Counted from the stretch's first letter, positions 48,607 to 59,186 are shown. The stretch is 64,000 nt of DNA from Andalucia godoyi (GCA_009859145.1 VRVR01000020.1:186001-250000), one strand, 5' to 3'. Numbers and translations are program-made. The notes: generated from the letters alone by a model not told the origin.

Positions 48607-50208
48607 CTAGTCTGCTGCAACATGTTGTGAAGCTGCCGATCGCAGCGGAATAAACTTGAGGAACAGGGCAACAATCGCACCCAAGGCGCAAGCGCCTCCC
48701 ATAAACCAGAAGCCCTCGGCAATAGCAAGAGCAAACACCCGACGGAGGATGTCTTGTTCAGTGCTTGAATAATCGTCGAGGTCGTCCAATGCCTTGAGAC
48801 CTTCGGACACATGTTCTTGCGAGATTTTCGCCTGCATGACAGCCTGGAAAATGGAAACTCCCACAGCTCCGGCGAGACTACGAAAGAAAGAGATAGCAGA
48901 CGTGGCCGCTGCCATTTGATCCAGTTCCACAGCATTCTGCACGGCAATCATAAGGATCTGGAAGCTCAAACCGATGCCCAAGCCAATCAACATTGCAGGA
49001 GGCCCGACTTCTCCATACGCAGTATCGACCCGGATTCTAGTCAAAACAAAGGAACCAATGGCGCAGAAAGCATTGCCAAGGAACGGGAGGTACTTGTATC
49101 TTCCCGTCTTTGAGACGAATGCTCCAGACCCAATGGAGCTGATCACAAACGACGCAAGCAAAGGCAGTAAAAGCAGACCGGACGACGTTGCGCTCCTCTT
49201 CTGGATCACATGAAAGTAGACAGGAATGAAGGTGATTCCACAAAATAATGCCATGCCAACGATTCCAGAAACAAAAACCGACACGGAAACATTGCGGTTC
49301 CTAAACAGTCCTAGCGGCAAAATCGGCTCTGAAACAATGCACTCCACCACAATAAATATCACAAAGCTCGCTGCAGACCCCGCCAACATCCCGATAATGA
49401 TGGGGGAGTCCCATGCGTACTCGTCGCCACCCCAAGTCAGCGACAGCAGCAGCAAGACCACAAACGACGCAACGGACAATGAGCCGACGAAATCCACCGA
49501 ATGGGCCACCCGCGGAATTGGAATCTTCACGTAAATCACAACAATTACGATCCCGACAATACAAATAGGCACATTCAGGAAGAATGCCCATCGCCAAGAC
49601 AAGTAGTCTGTGCACAGTCCACCAACCAGCGGGCCTGTCACGGAGGCCAGACCATAGATTGCACCAAACAAACCTGCATATTTTCCACGTTCTCTCGGAG
49701 GAACCAAATCGCCAAGCAGAATGGGAGTCAGCGCCATGAGTCCACCAGCACCAACACCCTGGACCGCGCGGAACGCAATCAGCTGCATCATGGATTTCGC
49801 AAGCCCACACGCAAGCGATCCTCCAAAGAACAACACATATCCGACCAGCAGAGTCCATTGCCTTCCAAAGATATCTGCGTATTTTCCGTACAATGGAACA
49901 GTGGCTGTCGAGCTCATCAGGTACACGGAAACAATCCATGAGATGTACTGTGCACCATTCAGATCCTGCACAATCGACGGAGTGGCCGCAGCCAAGATTG
50001 TTGAATCCAAAGCAGCAAGCAAAGCAGCAACCAACAGCGACGCGAAGATCATTTTGAACCGAAACGGCGGCAAAGAGTCCTTCAGTGACACTTCATGCAG
50101 CAGTGTCTGATTCTCCTCAGTACCGTTAACCGACAACCCCGAGTCCCGAACCCGAGGAACAAGCGCATCCGTCTCACTCATCGCATCCACGCTATCATGC
50201 TTCCCCAT
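48607..50208 (-). CDS. MFS transporter, DHA2 (14-spanner drug:H+ antiporter) type
   Basis: A 533-residue transporter. A 60-residue cytoplasmic N-terminus precedes about 14 membrane segments. Motif A is LYGKYADIFGRQWTLLVG after helix 2. The early LLAALDSTILAAATPSIV in helix 1 is the DHA2 signature (LDxTIVxxAxP). Motif C-like GAIYGLASVTGPLVGG lies in helix 5. The family exports drugs or moves basic amino acids at the plasma or vacuolar membrane; the substrate here cannot be read from sequence. The first ATG in frame is at 50208. Confidence 0.93.
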   Translation of the reverse strand: MGKHDSVDAMSETDALVPRVRDSGLSVNGTEENQTLLHEVSLKDSLPPFRFKMIFASLLVAALLAALDSTILAAATPSIVQDLNGAQYISWIVSVYLMSSTATVPLYGKYADIFGRQWTLLVGYVLFFGGSLACGLAKSMMQLIAFRAVQGVGAGGLMALTPILLGDLVPPRERGKYAGLFGAIYGLASVTGPLVGGLCTDYLSWRWAFFLNVPICIVGIVIVVIYVKIPIPRVAHSVDFVGSLSVASFVVLLLLSLTWGGDEYAWDSPIIIGMLAGSAASFVIFIVVECIVSEPILPLGLFRNRNVSVSVFVSGIVGMALFCGITFIPVYFHVIQKRSATSSGLLLLPLLASFVISSIGSGAFVSKTGRYKYLPFLGNAFCAIGSFVLTRIRVDTAYGEVGPPAMLIGLGIGLSFQILMIAVQNAVELDQMAAATSAISFFRSLAGAVGVSIFQAVMQAKISQEHVSEGLKALDDLDDYSSTEQDILRRVFALAIAEGFWFMGGACALGAIVALFLKFIPLRSAASQHVAAD

Positions 50209-50800
50209 GCCGCCTCGCTTCTCCGCCTCTTCTTCAAAACCCGAAACACACGCCTCACTCAATAATCTTAATCAGTACTTTGGGTAACAACCACAACCAC
50301 ACGCTGCTGCTGCAATTACGCAGTAACAAAACCTTTTAATTTAAAAAACAGTAATTAAATTGATATCACTTTTTAAATTTTTTTTTTTTTTGCTATATAT
50401 GTATATATTAAAACAACTACAATAAGATAAAATGAAAAGAAAAGTCTTGTGCATCCGACATTTGGACTTCTTTCAAATATTAAATAGGAGGCTCCAAAAT
50501 GCGGAAAGACAGGCGGCATTTTTTCATTTTCGCCTGTTTTTTTACAACAGGCTAACCATGCTTGCAAGTTTGCTGTTGGGCTCTGGGTTCTGGGATGGCA
50601 GAGATGGGAGGGACACGGGCGCTGAGGAAGGTCCATTTTTTTACCAGGTACGCACGGATCATTTTCTTCTTGGCCGATTATTTTAACGACTCTGAACAAA
50701 CTTACAGCATGGTACTGGTACTCGTTGTTGTGTTTATCCCAGCGAAGAAGCGTGCAGGCAAAAACAGCTCTAGAAGGAAGACTGTTTTTCAGCATGGGCT
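50209..50800. other. AT-rich intergenic region
   Basis: Between two minus-strand genes. A/T-rich with a T run at 50378-50390 and TATATATG repeats near 50394-50410. I see no gene in any frame. Confidence 0.55.
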
Positions 50801-51700
50801 TTACTTTTTGATGGCAGCCGCATATGAAAAGACGCCACGACCAGTCTTTCTTCCGAGCCAGCCTGCATCGACGTACTTGATCAGCAATGGGGCGGGTGCG
50901 TACTTGTCAGACCCGAGGTTCTCATGGAGAACGCGCATAATGTTCAGGCAGGTGTCAAGTCCGATGAAGTCTGCCAACGTAAGCGGACCCATCGGCACGT
51001 TGGTTCCGAGCTTCATGGTGGTGTCGATATCTTCTGGCGTTCCGATGTTCTCCTGGAGCGTCAAGAATGCCTCGTTGATGTACGGCATTAAAATGCGGTT
51101 TGAGATGAATCCCGGGACATCCAGTGCATTTGTGGTTGTTTTTCCCATTGCACGGGCAAGCTGGACGGTCTTATCCACGGTCGTCTGTGCCGTCGCAAGT
51201 CCCTTGACAATCTCCACAAGCTCGAGAACAGGGACTGGATAGAAAAAGTGCATTCCAATGACCTTTTCCGGACGACTGGTGACTGCTGCAATCTTTGTAA
51301 TAGAGATGGACGATGTGTTTGTTGCAAGAATGGTATCTGGACCCGCAACCTTGTCGAGTGCACGGAACACATTTTGCTTGAGCTCTGTGTTCTCCGATAC
51401 AGCTTCAATGCAAAAGTCTGCGCTTGACAAGTCCTCAATCTTTGATGAAAACCGAACCCGGGACTTGACCTCCTTGGCTTGTACCTCCGTCAAAAGTCCT
51501 TTCTGGACTTGCTTGGAAAGCAACGAGTCCATAAAAGAAGACGACTTGTCAAGCTGTGTCGCATTTCCATCCACCACAAGAACCTTGGACTGTGCTCGCA
51601 ATGCTCCTACAAATGCAATCCCAGTGCCCATCTGGCCTCCTCCAACCACTCCAATCAGCTTCGAAGCAGTCTCCGTACTAAACAAACGACGACCCAACAT
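50801..51700 (-). CDS. 3-hydroxyacyl-CoA (3-hydroxybutyryl-CoA) dehydrogenase
   Basis: A 299-residue NAD-dependent dehydrogenase of beta-oxidation or butanoate metabolism. It shows the Rossmann motif LIGVVGGGQMGTGIA, the adenine-binding Asp in VLVVDGN, the catalytic region ILATNTSSISITKIA, GMHFFYPVPVLELVEIV (catalytic His) and NRILMPYINEAF, ending in the dimer domain GWLGRKTGRGVFSY. The N-terminus MLGRRLFSTETASK suggests mitochondrial import. Length equals single-domain HADH/PaaH enzymes. Confidence 0.94.
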   Translation of the reverse strand: MLGRRLFSTETASKLIGVVGGGQMGTGIAFVGALRAQSKVLVVDGNATQLDKSSSFMDSLLSKQVQKGLLTEVQAKEVKSRVRFSSKIEDLSSADFCIEAVSENTELKQNVFRALDKVAGPDTILATNTSSISITKIAAVTSRPEKVIGMHFFYPVPVLELVEIVKGLATAQTTVDKTVQLARAMGKTTTNALDVPGFISNRILMPYINEAFLTLQENIGTPEDIDTTMKLGTNVPMGPLTLADFIGLDTCLNIMRVLHENLGSDKYAPAPLLIKYVDAGWLGRKTGRGVFSYAAAIKK

Positions 51701-52147
51701 TCTATCCCCAAACAATTCGTTTTTAAGAAAAGCGAAACAAAACCGTGAATTTTAAATTTTAAAAACGAAACAAAATGATACTGAAACAAAATATCTTACA
51801 TCACACCTCTTTTTCAGAACTGAACTGCAAAAAACGAAACGACCTGCAAAAGAGGAATAGTCCATATGAAAAGGATGGGTCCGAGAGTCCAGAGCCCCAA
51901 AGTTTCACTCCCGAGGTGTTCGGTGGTTGTACGAGTAGACTACTGTCGACTTACAATCTTTCCTACATAGAAGAGAAACCCCCAAAGGACAAGGAAACAG
52001 AAGAGGAGAAAGAAGGAGTGGTGTTCTGCGGCTGGTGGACTGACCGTGTGTTGTCGAAACGAGGAACTGGATTGACGGATTTATGCACGCTGACGAACGG
52101 TTTTTGAGAAGAAGAAACAGAGCGACGGAAGAAAAGAGGCTGAAGGA
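51701..52147. other. Divergent promoter region
   Basis: Upstream of the dehydrogenase (minus) and COMMD2 (plus). A 110-codon open frame at 51775-52107 has no recognisable features and is not called. Confidence 0.5.
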
Positions 52148-52744
52148 ATGTTGTTGATTTTGGAGGAGGAGCAAAAGAATGATTTGAAACTATTGGATGG
52201 AATGGATCCGGCTGTTTTGGGCGATTTCGTTCCGTTGGCTGTGAGCTTTTTTCGCACTGGAGAGAAGGAAAAAGTGGTGACAAAGGCAGCGAGCATGCTC
52301 AGTGTTGCGCAGCCGGTGGTTCAAAGGTGCTTGTACGGACTCTCCATGCTTTATTTGCAATGTGCAAAGCAGGGAATGACTGCGAAGGAATGCCTGGACT
52401 CACTCACAGCTGCAGGTTGCGCACAAGCTGTGGCGACGAGAGTCTCGGATGAATACGCAGGTGCATTCGAGTATCTCCGAAGCTCTGCTTTGAAATTGGA
52501 AGATGTCTCGGATGTTGGAAAGTACCAGAATCTGGAGTGGAGACTGGACGTCGAAATCAGCAAACGAGCACTGTTTCACACCATGGAGCCGCGGTTTGTC
52601 CTGGGGCTGCAAACGTCATCGCAAGGGAAGCAGTTCATGGAATGTTCGTATGGGACTCTAGCACACATCGTCGATGAGTTGGAAACTGCGCTTGCAGAAA
52701 GCACAAACCCACGATCACGAAGAATCCAAAGGTACATCAAATGA
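52148..52744 (+). CDS. COMMD2: COMM domain-containing protein 2
   Basis: A 198-residue protein, the usual length. The start MLLILEEEQKNDLKLLDGMDPAVLGDF and the C-terminal COMM domain (about residues 122-198; YQNLEWRLDVEISKRAL ... RRIQRYIK) follow COMMD2 closely. COMMD proteins form the ring of the Commander complex, which works with retriever and the CCC complex in endosomal recycling. No other Commander gene is in the window. Confidence 0.9.
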   Translation: MLLILEEEQKNDLKLLDGMDPAVLGDFVPLAVSFFRTGEKEKVVTKAASMLSVAQPVVQRCLYGLSMLYLQCAKQGMTAKECLDSLTAAGCAQAVATRVSDEYAGAFEYLRSSALKLEDVSDVGKYQNLEWRLDVEISKRALFHTMEPRFVLGLQTSSQGKQFMECSYGTLAHIVDELETALAESTNPRSRRIQRYIK

Positions 52745-53026
52745 ATAAGCAAATAATAAAATGATAACCGGATCCAATCGCCATTTCCTTTTTCCTCGCG
52801 CTGCAGCACATCAATATGATCGCGTAGCATTAATTTACAGTTTCATTCAAAAGGGAGGCGAGCTGTGCAATGTGATGAACAAGCGCTGCGAGTTAAAATA
52901 GCAGTGAAACGAGGGGGGGGGGGGAGGTTGTGTCAAGAAATCTAAGGGAAACTTGTGACAGGTGTAGGAGAAAGGGCGACGGAGAGTGGTCACGACGACT
53001 GAGACGACGACAGTGCATTTGCAAGA

Positions 53027-55543
53027 TCATGGTTTCGCTGCGGAGGTGACCAGCAATGGTGTAATTCTCTTCTTGGCTTTCTTTGGATCGCTTCCGGCAA
53101 CGATAGGCTCGGGAAGAAGTGATTCATTCGCCAAAGGATTCGCTGACAGCAAGGATGACTGGTCCGTCGCCACTGGGTGCAACGCATGAGACCCGGCCTC
53201 TGGGCTGTCTCTCTTCCGGTGAAAGAGCGAGTCAATCGTGGGAGAAACATACTGTCTCGGTTTCGATGTTTGTGGAGCGTCGGTGCTGTGGACAACAACA
53301 GCCAGTCGAGGAATCGGCGTGGTGGTCTCCTCGAACTGAGGATCCGACGGCGTGACAAATTCTAAACGCTTGGATTTGGAGTCTTCTGCAAGACCATTCA
53401 ATTCCGCGAGCGTAGGCTTGGCAATTTCGTCGACCATCTTCTCTTGCTTCGGGCCGTCTTCCCTCTTCTCCTTCTTTTTCGAGGATGTCGCTTTTCTGCG
53501 AAGCCCAGCAACGAGGCGGAACCGTTCCAGATGCTGCTTCTTGTCCTCCTCGGGAATCGGATCACCAAGAGACCCCGGACGGAAACTAACAAATGTGATG
53601 TACCCATCTCGACTGGAAACGGCCAGAATTGACCCGCTGGGAGACCAAGTTAAGTCCGTTAAGGTGGAGTAGTGGATGTCCGAGATCTGCGCAATCGGGT
53701 GATCTACGGAGGTGTCGAAAATCAAAACGCTATCCATGGTCGCAACTGCGAACACCATTCGGTAGGGCAGATCCACGATAGTCTGCACATTTGCCGGCAC
53801 TTTGTACCATACGGGACTGAATCGAATCGCCAGTGCGGCTTTTCGGAAACCATCAAGGCGAATGACAGGCGCTGTCCAGTCTCGGCGGGCAAACACAAAA
53901 CAAGCGTTCACCATTTTTCTGGATGTCTGTGGAGGCTTTGCCGTTTCTCCATCTGCACTGAGCTTGCCATCCTCTGCAGGGACGGATGAAGAAGAAGAAG
54001 TGGTGGAAGAGGAGACAGGGATTTCAACGGGTGCTTGCGCAGCGGGGATAACCAGCAACGACCCATCCGGACTGAAACAAGGACGGCGCATGAGGACCCC
54101 GGCACTTTCATCGCGGAAAAGCCACTGCCCTTCAGCATCCTTTCTGATGGCATGCCGGACTTGCCATTTCCCCCGTGGGATCCTTCCAAACCAACCCGGA
54201 TCCTCCTCTTCTTCTTCTTCAGCCTCCTTTGTGTCCGACGCCGAGGAAACAGCAGGCGCAGAAGTGCTGTTGGTGGTGGTGCCAGTCAGATTGGCCGCAA
54301 AAAGAGGAGGCGCGAATGAAGAGGGGGCCGAAGACGGCAAGGTCGCGCTTGGATCGGTGGTGGCAGCTTCGGAAGCGACGGGTCCGATGGTCGACGGAAG
54401 AACAGGAGGCTGCACAGACGAGGTCACCAGTTGGTCTTGGGGACTCCGTCCGTGGAGAGCGGTGCACGCAGCTGTTTCTGCGTTGAGGCTGCTCAATTCT
54501 GCAGCACCATTTGCGGAAATAGGGACACGCTGGTCCGAGTCTGTCAAGGAACCGAGTGCAGATAGACCAGGAGCAGGGAACCCGGGCGGACCCGCAGAAA
54601 CACACGGATTTGCGTGTGGTGGAGCACTGGAAGTCGCCGTGCTGTGTGCACCGTTTGTGCTTGCGTTTGCGTTTGCAGCTGCCGCTTTGCTGCTCTTCTT
54701 GTGCTGGTCATTCTTGACATATGGGATGCCATAGATTCGCAGCGTCCTGTCGGGCCCGCAGCTGGCAACGAACTGCCCAAGCGGATCCCATGCGACGCCT
54801 TGTACATAGTGCGCGGCATCGTCCAGCCTGGCCACCAGTTGCCTCTTTTCCACATTCCACACGACGGCACGATTGTCAACGGATCCTGAAACAAGATACC
54901 GGGAGTCTGGTGACCAGCAAAGGTCAGTTACGTCATTAATATGATCTCGATAAATACCCACCAATGTCCAGGTGGGAAGGCTCAGCAGATCGTCTTCCAA
55001 AGGCGGTGTTGCACGATGGATAATCACACAATTGTCATCCGCCGATGATGCAACGTAGAGCCCATTCGGCGAGAACCTTACTGCATTGACAGATCCATCA
55101 TGCCGAGACAACTCGGTGTGAAACGTAGCATTCGGAAAAGAGGTATGAATCGAGTTCGACCCGCAATTCCTGGGTGGAGTTGTGTACAAATCCAGGACCG
55201 CAGCATCGATTCGACAGGGAAATCCCAAGAGCCCGGTGGCGTCAGGCAATTGTGCATTGCTAATCGAGCTCACGGGTTCTTGCGTAGCCGAGGATCCATC
55301 CAACGTAGACGAAACAGACGCCGCCTCGGATGCACCGCCAGCAGCAGCGTCATTTGGCTTCGCAGCTTCTGACCTAACCGATGAGAACGAAATGGACCAG
55401 ATTCGCACTGTATTGTCGGAGCCTCCTGTAGCCAAGATTGGTAGAAAAGGATGGAAGTCTATCCCAAAAATCGGCTCGGCATGGTCTCGATGATGCCACG
55501 CAATCTGCAAGGTCCTCACCAAAAGATCACTCGACAATGACAT
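53027..55543 (-). CDS. CHAF1B: Chromatin assembly factor 1 subunit p60 (CHAF1B/FAS2/Cac2)
   Basis: An 838-residue WD40 protein, the middle subunit of CAF-1, which deposits H3-H4 on newly replicated DNA. Blades are clear: PIFGIDFHPFLPILATGGSDNTVRIW, VNAVRFSPNGLYVASSADDNCVIIH, VTDLCWSPDSRYLVSGSVDNRAVVW, YVQGVAWDPLGQFVASCGPDRTLRIYG, then after a long Ala/Ser-rich insert (about 280-450) RRPCFSPDGSLLVIP and LTDLTWSPSGSILAVSSRDGYITFVSF. The CAF-1 p60 order and the blade 'PIFSxDFxP' near the start fit the family. The tail (about 690-838) is polar. The ATG at 55543 precedes the first conserved residues. Confidence 0.9.
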   Translation of the reverse strand: MSLSSDLLVRTLQIAWHHRDHAEPIFGIDFHPFLPILATGGSDNTVRIWSISFSSVRSEAAKPNDAAAGGASEAASVSSTLDGSSATQEPVSSISNAQLPDATGLLGFPCRIDAAVLDLYTTPPRNCGSNSIHTSFPNATFHTELSRHDGSVNAVRFSPNGLYVASSADDNCVIIHRATPPLEDDLLSLPTWTLVGIYRDHINDVTDLCWSPDSRYLVSGSVDNRAVVWNVEKRQLVARLDDAAHYVQGVAWDPLGQFVASCGPDRTLRIYGIPYVKNDQHKKSSKAAAANANASTNGAHSTATSSAPPHANPCVSAGPPGFPAPGLSALGSLTDSDQRVPISANGAAELSSLNAETAACTALHGRSPQDQLVTSSVQPPVLPSTIGPVASEAATTDPSATLPSSAPSSFAPPLFAANLTGTTTNSTSAPAVSSASDTKEAEEEEEEDPGWFGRIPRGKWQVRHAIRKDAEGQWLFRDESAGVLMRRPCFSPDGSLLVIPAAQAPVEIPVSSSTTSSSSSVPAEDGKLSADGETAKPPQTSRKMVNACFVFARRDWTAPVIRLDGFRKAALAIRFSPVWYKVPANVQTIVDLPYRMVFAVATMDSVLIFDTSVDHPIAQISDIHYSTLTDLTWSPSGSILAVSSRDGYITFVSFRPGSLGDPIPEEDKKQHLERFRLVAGLRRKATSSKKKEKREDGPKQEKMVDEIAKPTLAELNGLAEDSKSKRLEFVTPSDPQFEETTTPIPRLAVVVHSTDAPQTSKPRQYVSPTIDSLFHRKRDSPEAGSHALHPVATDQSSLLSANPLANESLLPEPIVAGSDPKKAKKRITPLLVTSAAKP

Positions 55544-55695
55544 CTCTTCCTTCTTCAGCCTCCTTACGAAAAAGAAAACCAAACAAAACAACCCGCTTCT
55601 TTGTTTCCTGTTTTCTGTTTCCTATTCCTTTGTTTCCTATTCCTTTGTTTCCTGCTTACTGACACGGTACCTTTTGAAAGATTTCCAAATTACTT

Positions 55696-56111
55696 TCAAT
55701 CGTTTAAAAATAAAACAAAATCATGTAGAATGAGTTTGGAATTTATGAGTTGCAGAACGCCGACAGGAAAGACACGAGCCCGGAAGAGCGTTCCGTCGAG
55801 TAGTGTTGCATTTTCCTTGGGCGTGTGTGTTTTGGCGCGCTGCCTCGCGGGAAGGATTACAGTCGCTGGATCTGGAAAAACCTCGAACGACGGACGGATG
55901 TTCCATTTGAAACCTTGATGCTTGAGTCCATTTTCGGGGGGGGGGAAGAGGCAGGGGGTTTCATGCGCTGTCGGGATTGAAAGTGGACCGAAAATGTGGC
56001 GCTATGCTTTCCAAATCGGGCTATCCCAGCAAGCGCTTCGGGCCGATTCTCCCTGTCACGCCTCATGAGTCGTTTCGCTCCAACATTTTTTGTAGAGAGA
56101 CCACGAGTCAT
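55696..56111 (-). pseudogene. Possible small gene with a frame break at a 10-base C run (unknown function)
   Basis: From an ATG at 56111 the minus strand encodes about 55 residues beginning MTRGLSTKNVGAKRLMRRD, basic and acid-poor at first, like a mitochondrial presequence. At a run of ten C (plus strand 55936-55945, G) the frame switches. The next frame stays open to a TGA at 55696, with codon use like coding DNA and a mixed, well-balanced composition (FKWNIRPSFEVFPDPATVILPA). The frame read straight through the run ends soon after, at about 55857. This could be a homopolymer error, a real break, or two chance frames. I do not recognise the product. Confidence 0.4.
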
Positions 56112-56406
56112 GTTCCCGCAAAACAGCAACAGCAAGCCGGACCTTTCTACTATTCATGACGCGCAAAAAAGCTTTTCCAAATCTCATTGATCACAAAATC
56201 CAGACGCGGCTCTTCTTCGTTTTGTTTTCCTTTTGTTTTCCCTCGAATTCTTTTTGTTCTACTGTTTTTTTGTTTTTCTGTGTTGTTTCCGACGTTTTCC
56301 GAGTTCTATTTTTTCAGGCTCTTCGAGTGTTTTTTCGGTTTGCTGTGTGATCGAGAAGGAAGAAGAAGAAAAGGCTTGGAAAAGCTGAGAAAAGTTGAAA
56401 CAGAAA

Positions 56407-57336
56407 ATGTCGCATGTTGTTGCATTGGCGCAGTCTCCGTTTGAGCCTATTTGGCAAATGTTTCTGAGAAGTGAAAAGTTGATCGGGAATGATATTCTGT
56501 TTGGAGTAGCAATCCAGCAGTTCTTCCATGTGTCGTACATCATTGTGTCTTCGATCTGGACCTATTTGTACATTTACCACAACTACAAGCATGGTGCGCA
56601 TCGTCCAGCTGCGCTTCGGCTGAACTTTATTCTCAAGTGGCTTGCGATCAACACGCTTGTGCTCATCAGCGTTGCCGCTTTGCCGCCTGCGCTGGGTCTC
56701 AAGGCTGAGTGGCCCGTCCACGCCCCTTCGGTCTCCACATTCCTCTATCAGTTGTTCTGGATTCTGGTCTGGTACGACGTGTTTTTCTGGACTTTCCACT
56801 ACGCTTTCCATCGCATTCCTTGGTTCTACAAGAACATTCACTCCGTGCACCACCAGTGCAACCCGGTTGTGGCCGTTCATTCGCAGGTGATGCATCCTTT
56901 GGAAATGCTCTTGCTCACTTTCCCCGCAATTGTCCCGGGTGTTGCCCTTGGCTACCACCCATTCTCCTACTTTTTCTTCCAGATGTGCCTTGTCGTGTAT
57001 GGTTCGTTTGTTCACGGACACTTTGACTACAACGTCGAGAAATACACGCTTGGAATCATGGCTGGCTCTATCTCCCATGGAAGACACCACACGGCCTGCG
57101 ACACCAACTACGGGGGATTCACGTCAATCATGGACCGGTTGATGGGAACGTACACTTTTGACAAGCACGTTCGGAATAACTCCCCTCTCGACTTTGCATT
57201 CCGTGCTATCGACTCGATGCTGGGAAGACAGGAGGATCCGAGACTCGACAGGGCCGCTGCTATGTTCTTGGCCGAGGAAAAGAAGAACTTTGAGCTGCAG
57301 CAACAGGCTGAGAAGAAGACCAAGAAAGTCGAGTAG
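56407..57336 (+). CDS. Sterol desaturase / fatty acid hydroxylase superfamily protein
   Basis: A 309-residue membrane di-iron enzyme with four to five hydrophobic segments and the histidine boxes HYAFH (about residue 134), HSVHH (about 147) and HGRHH (about 225), plus HGHFDYN. These bind the two irons in C-5 sterol desaturases, C-4 methyl sterol oxidases and fatty acid hydroxylases. The substrate cannot be read from sequence. The C-terminus is Lys/Glu-rich. The ATG at 56407 is the first in frame and lies 51 bases past a purine-rich leader. Confidence 0.9.
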   Translation: MSHVVALAQSPFEPIWQMFLRSEKLIGNDILFGVAIQQFFHVSYIIVSSIWTYLYIYHNYKHGAHRPAALRLNFILKWLAINTLVLISVAALPPALGLKAEWPVHAPSVSTFLYQLFWILVWYDVFFWTFHYAFHRIPWFYKNIHSVHHQCNPVVAVHSQVMHPLEMLLLTFPAIVPGVALGYHPFSYFFFQMCLVVYGSFVHGHFDYNVEKYTLGIMAGSISHGRHHTACDTNYGGFTSIMDRLMGTYTFDKHVRNNSPLDFAFRAIDSMLGRQEDPRLDRAAAMFLAEEKKNFELQQQAEKKTKKVE

Positions 57337-57528
57337 CAGTAGTAGTAGGTAATAATAATACTTTCATCATTTAACAAGGGGTGCTGTTTATTACACCGGC
57401 TGATGTGTAGAATGTTCTTGTCTCTTGAGCAAGATCATTGGAAAAGGTGAGAAATTGGTACAGTAAATTAAATTAAAAAATGCATCCGTATATATACATA
57501 TATTTGTCACTTTGTTCATGTTCTCTTT

Positions 57529-57939
57529 GCCGCTCGCCAACACATGAATCGTGATTGATCATCGGGCTAAGCTGTCCCCGAAGACAGGATCCCAAGCCAC
57601 GTGTTTTGCATTTTTGGGGCGAGCACCAACTCCTCAATGCAGATTGCTCTGCATCAAAGGGCCATCGCTTCTTCTTCTTGCTCTGCGCCTTCGACGAGAG
57701 GGGATCAGCGGGTTTCTTGGTTCTCGGCATCTTCAGGCATGGCCGGTGTGAGTTTGTTGGGAAGATCCCTCTCTGGAGCCATGAGATGCCTTCTTTTTTG
57801 TCTTTGATGAAAGGTGCTGCTTGAAGGTTCGATTACGAACAACACAAGCAGAAAGGACAAGGAAGTGAAAGAATGAAAAGGAAATTCCAGACTGCACTAC
57901 GGTAGGAACATAGCGTCCCCGCCATAGGGTTCGATAAAC
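57529..57939 (+). repeat. Dispersed repeat family 1, copy 2 (411 bases)
   Basis: Same orientation as copy 1 at 2007-2415. Extra bases are a G in the GAGGGGATCAGCGG word and an A in GAATGAAAAGG. It lies in the upstream region of the LDAH-type gene. Flanks share no duplication that I can see. Confidence 0.85.
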
Positions 57940-58163
57940 AAAAACGTCCAGTATTAAATGTTGCCTGTTGGATGTTCAAAGTTGAGACACGGAATCGGTC
58001 ACCCGTTCAAGTTTCATACAAAACACGACCGACGATCGTCTTGCATCTCCAGCTGAAAATGAGAAAACGACCGGCCATTCGAAAAGCATGAAGCTTTGAT
58101 GAAGAAGAAGAGGGGGGAAACAAAAACGTTGAAATAGCTACGAAGCCTTGAATCGACGCATAG

Positions 58164-59186
58164 ATGGAGTGTCTGTTGGAACGAAGAGTGTGCGGCAACA
58201 ACACTTGTGGACTGCCGGCAATTCATGGAAGCCTGAGGACTGCGAATGGTACGACATCGACTGGCGTTTCATCCGAATATGACTTTCTGACGTTCTTTGC
58301 GAATCCCTTTTCCTTCGATGGCCAAACGCGCGCGTCAGTGAAACAGGTATTTTTGTTCTTGTCCGGAAACCCCGGAATGCCCTTCTTGTATGAAGCATTC
58401 TTGGCGCACATTCAAGTGGCGTTCCCTGATATGTTGGTGATGTGCTTGGGGTATCCGGGCATGTCCACGGTGGATCCAAGCCCGAAGCTTACCGAGTTCC
58501 GAGAACCAGATCACAGTATTGACGATCACATTTCTGTGGCGGCACAATTCCTGCAGCATATGCTTGCCCAGTTTCCTTCTGCTGGATTCATTCTCGGAGG
58601 TCATTCTTTCGGATGCTATGCGATCGTTGAGCTGCTGCGGCGAAATGCGGTGGACTGCTCGGCTTTGTTGAACGTGCTGTTTGTTTGTCCGACGTTGCGC
58701 CGCGTGAAAAAGAGAGCACCGCTTGGTGTGCGGTTCATGGCACTGCCTGGAGTGCGTGAGTCTGTTGCGACTTTAGCATGGACGCTTGGTCAGCTGCCTC
58801 GCTCGCTTCTGCGTGGGCTGGACTTCCTTTTTCGCGCGGAGTCTGATTCTCCTAAGGCCTTCGACGGCTTCTTGAAGTATTCTGTTGTTCGGAGCACTCT
58901 TCGACTTGCGAAAGACGAATTCGATTGCATTGTTGAAATGGATACGGACGTGCTTACTGAAATGGGGGAGAAGCTAATCGTACTGATCACCAAGAATGAT
59001 TCTTGGGTGCTCGAAGAGGATCGCGCGCGGTTGAGAAGCGAGGCACGGAAGGTGGGAGCCACCTATCTGGGTCCATTAGACGGAGACCATACTCTCATTT
59101 TCGAGAACTCGGAACTTGCAAAGCAGTGCGTCATCCCTGTTCTTCGACAACGTCTGCAGAGCCAGACTCGAAAGAGAACCGAATAA
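58164..59186 (+). CDS. Lipid droplet-associated hydrolase (LDAH)-type alpha/beta hydrolase
   Basis: A 340-residue protein of the LDAH/C2orf43 family. FLFLSGNPGMPFLYEAFLAHI (about residue 70) matches the family's 'IPGNPG-x-x-x-F/Y' oxyanion strand. The nucleophile elbow is GGHSFG, with Ser near residue 148. The C-terminal LIVLITKNDSWV gives the acid, and GDHTLIF the His. Family members act on lipid droplets, with debated sterol-ester or triglyceride activity. The first ATG in frame is at 58164. It ends 88 bases from the convergent MIT-domain gene. Confidence 0.87.
   Translation: MECLLERRVCGNNTCGLPAIHGSLRTANGTTSTGVSSEYDFLTFFANPFSFDGQTRASVKQVFLFLSGNPGMPFLYEAFLAHIQVAFPDMLVMCLGYPGMSTVDPSPKLTEFREPDHSIDDHISVAAQFLQHMLAQFPSAGFILGGHSFGCYAIVELLRRNAVDCSALLNVLFVCPTLRRVKKRAPLGVRFMALPGVRESVATLAWTLGQLPRSLLRGLDFLFRAESDSPKAFDGFLKYSVVRSTLRLAKDEFDCIVEMDTDVLTEMGEKLIVLITKNDSWVLEEDRARLRSEARKVGATYLGPLDGDHTLIFENSELAKQCVIPVLRQRLQSQTRKRTE

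Noticed and set aside
51775-52107. 110-codon frame between the hydroxyacyl-CoA dehydrogenase and COMMD2
   Set aside because: It lies in a divergent promoter region, with no recognisable motif and no support beyond being open.
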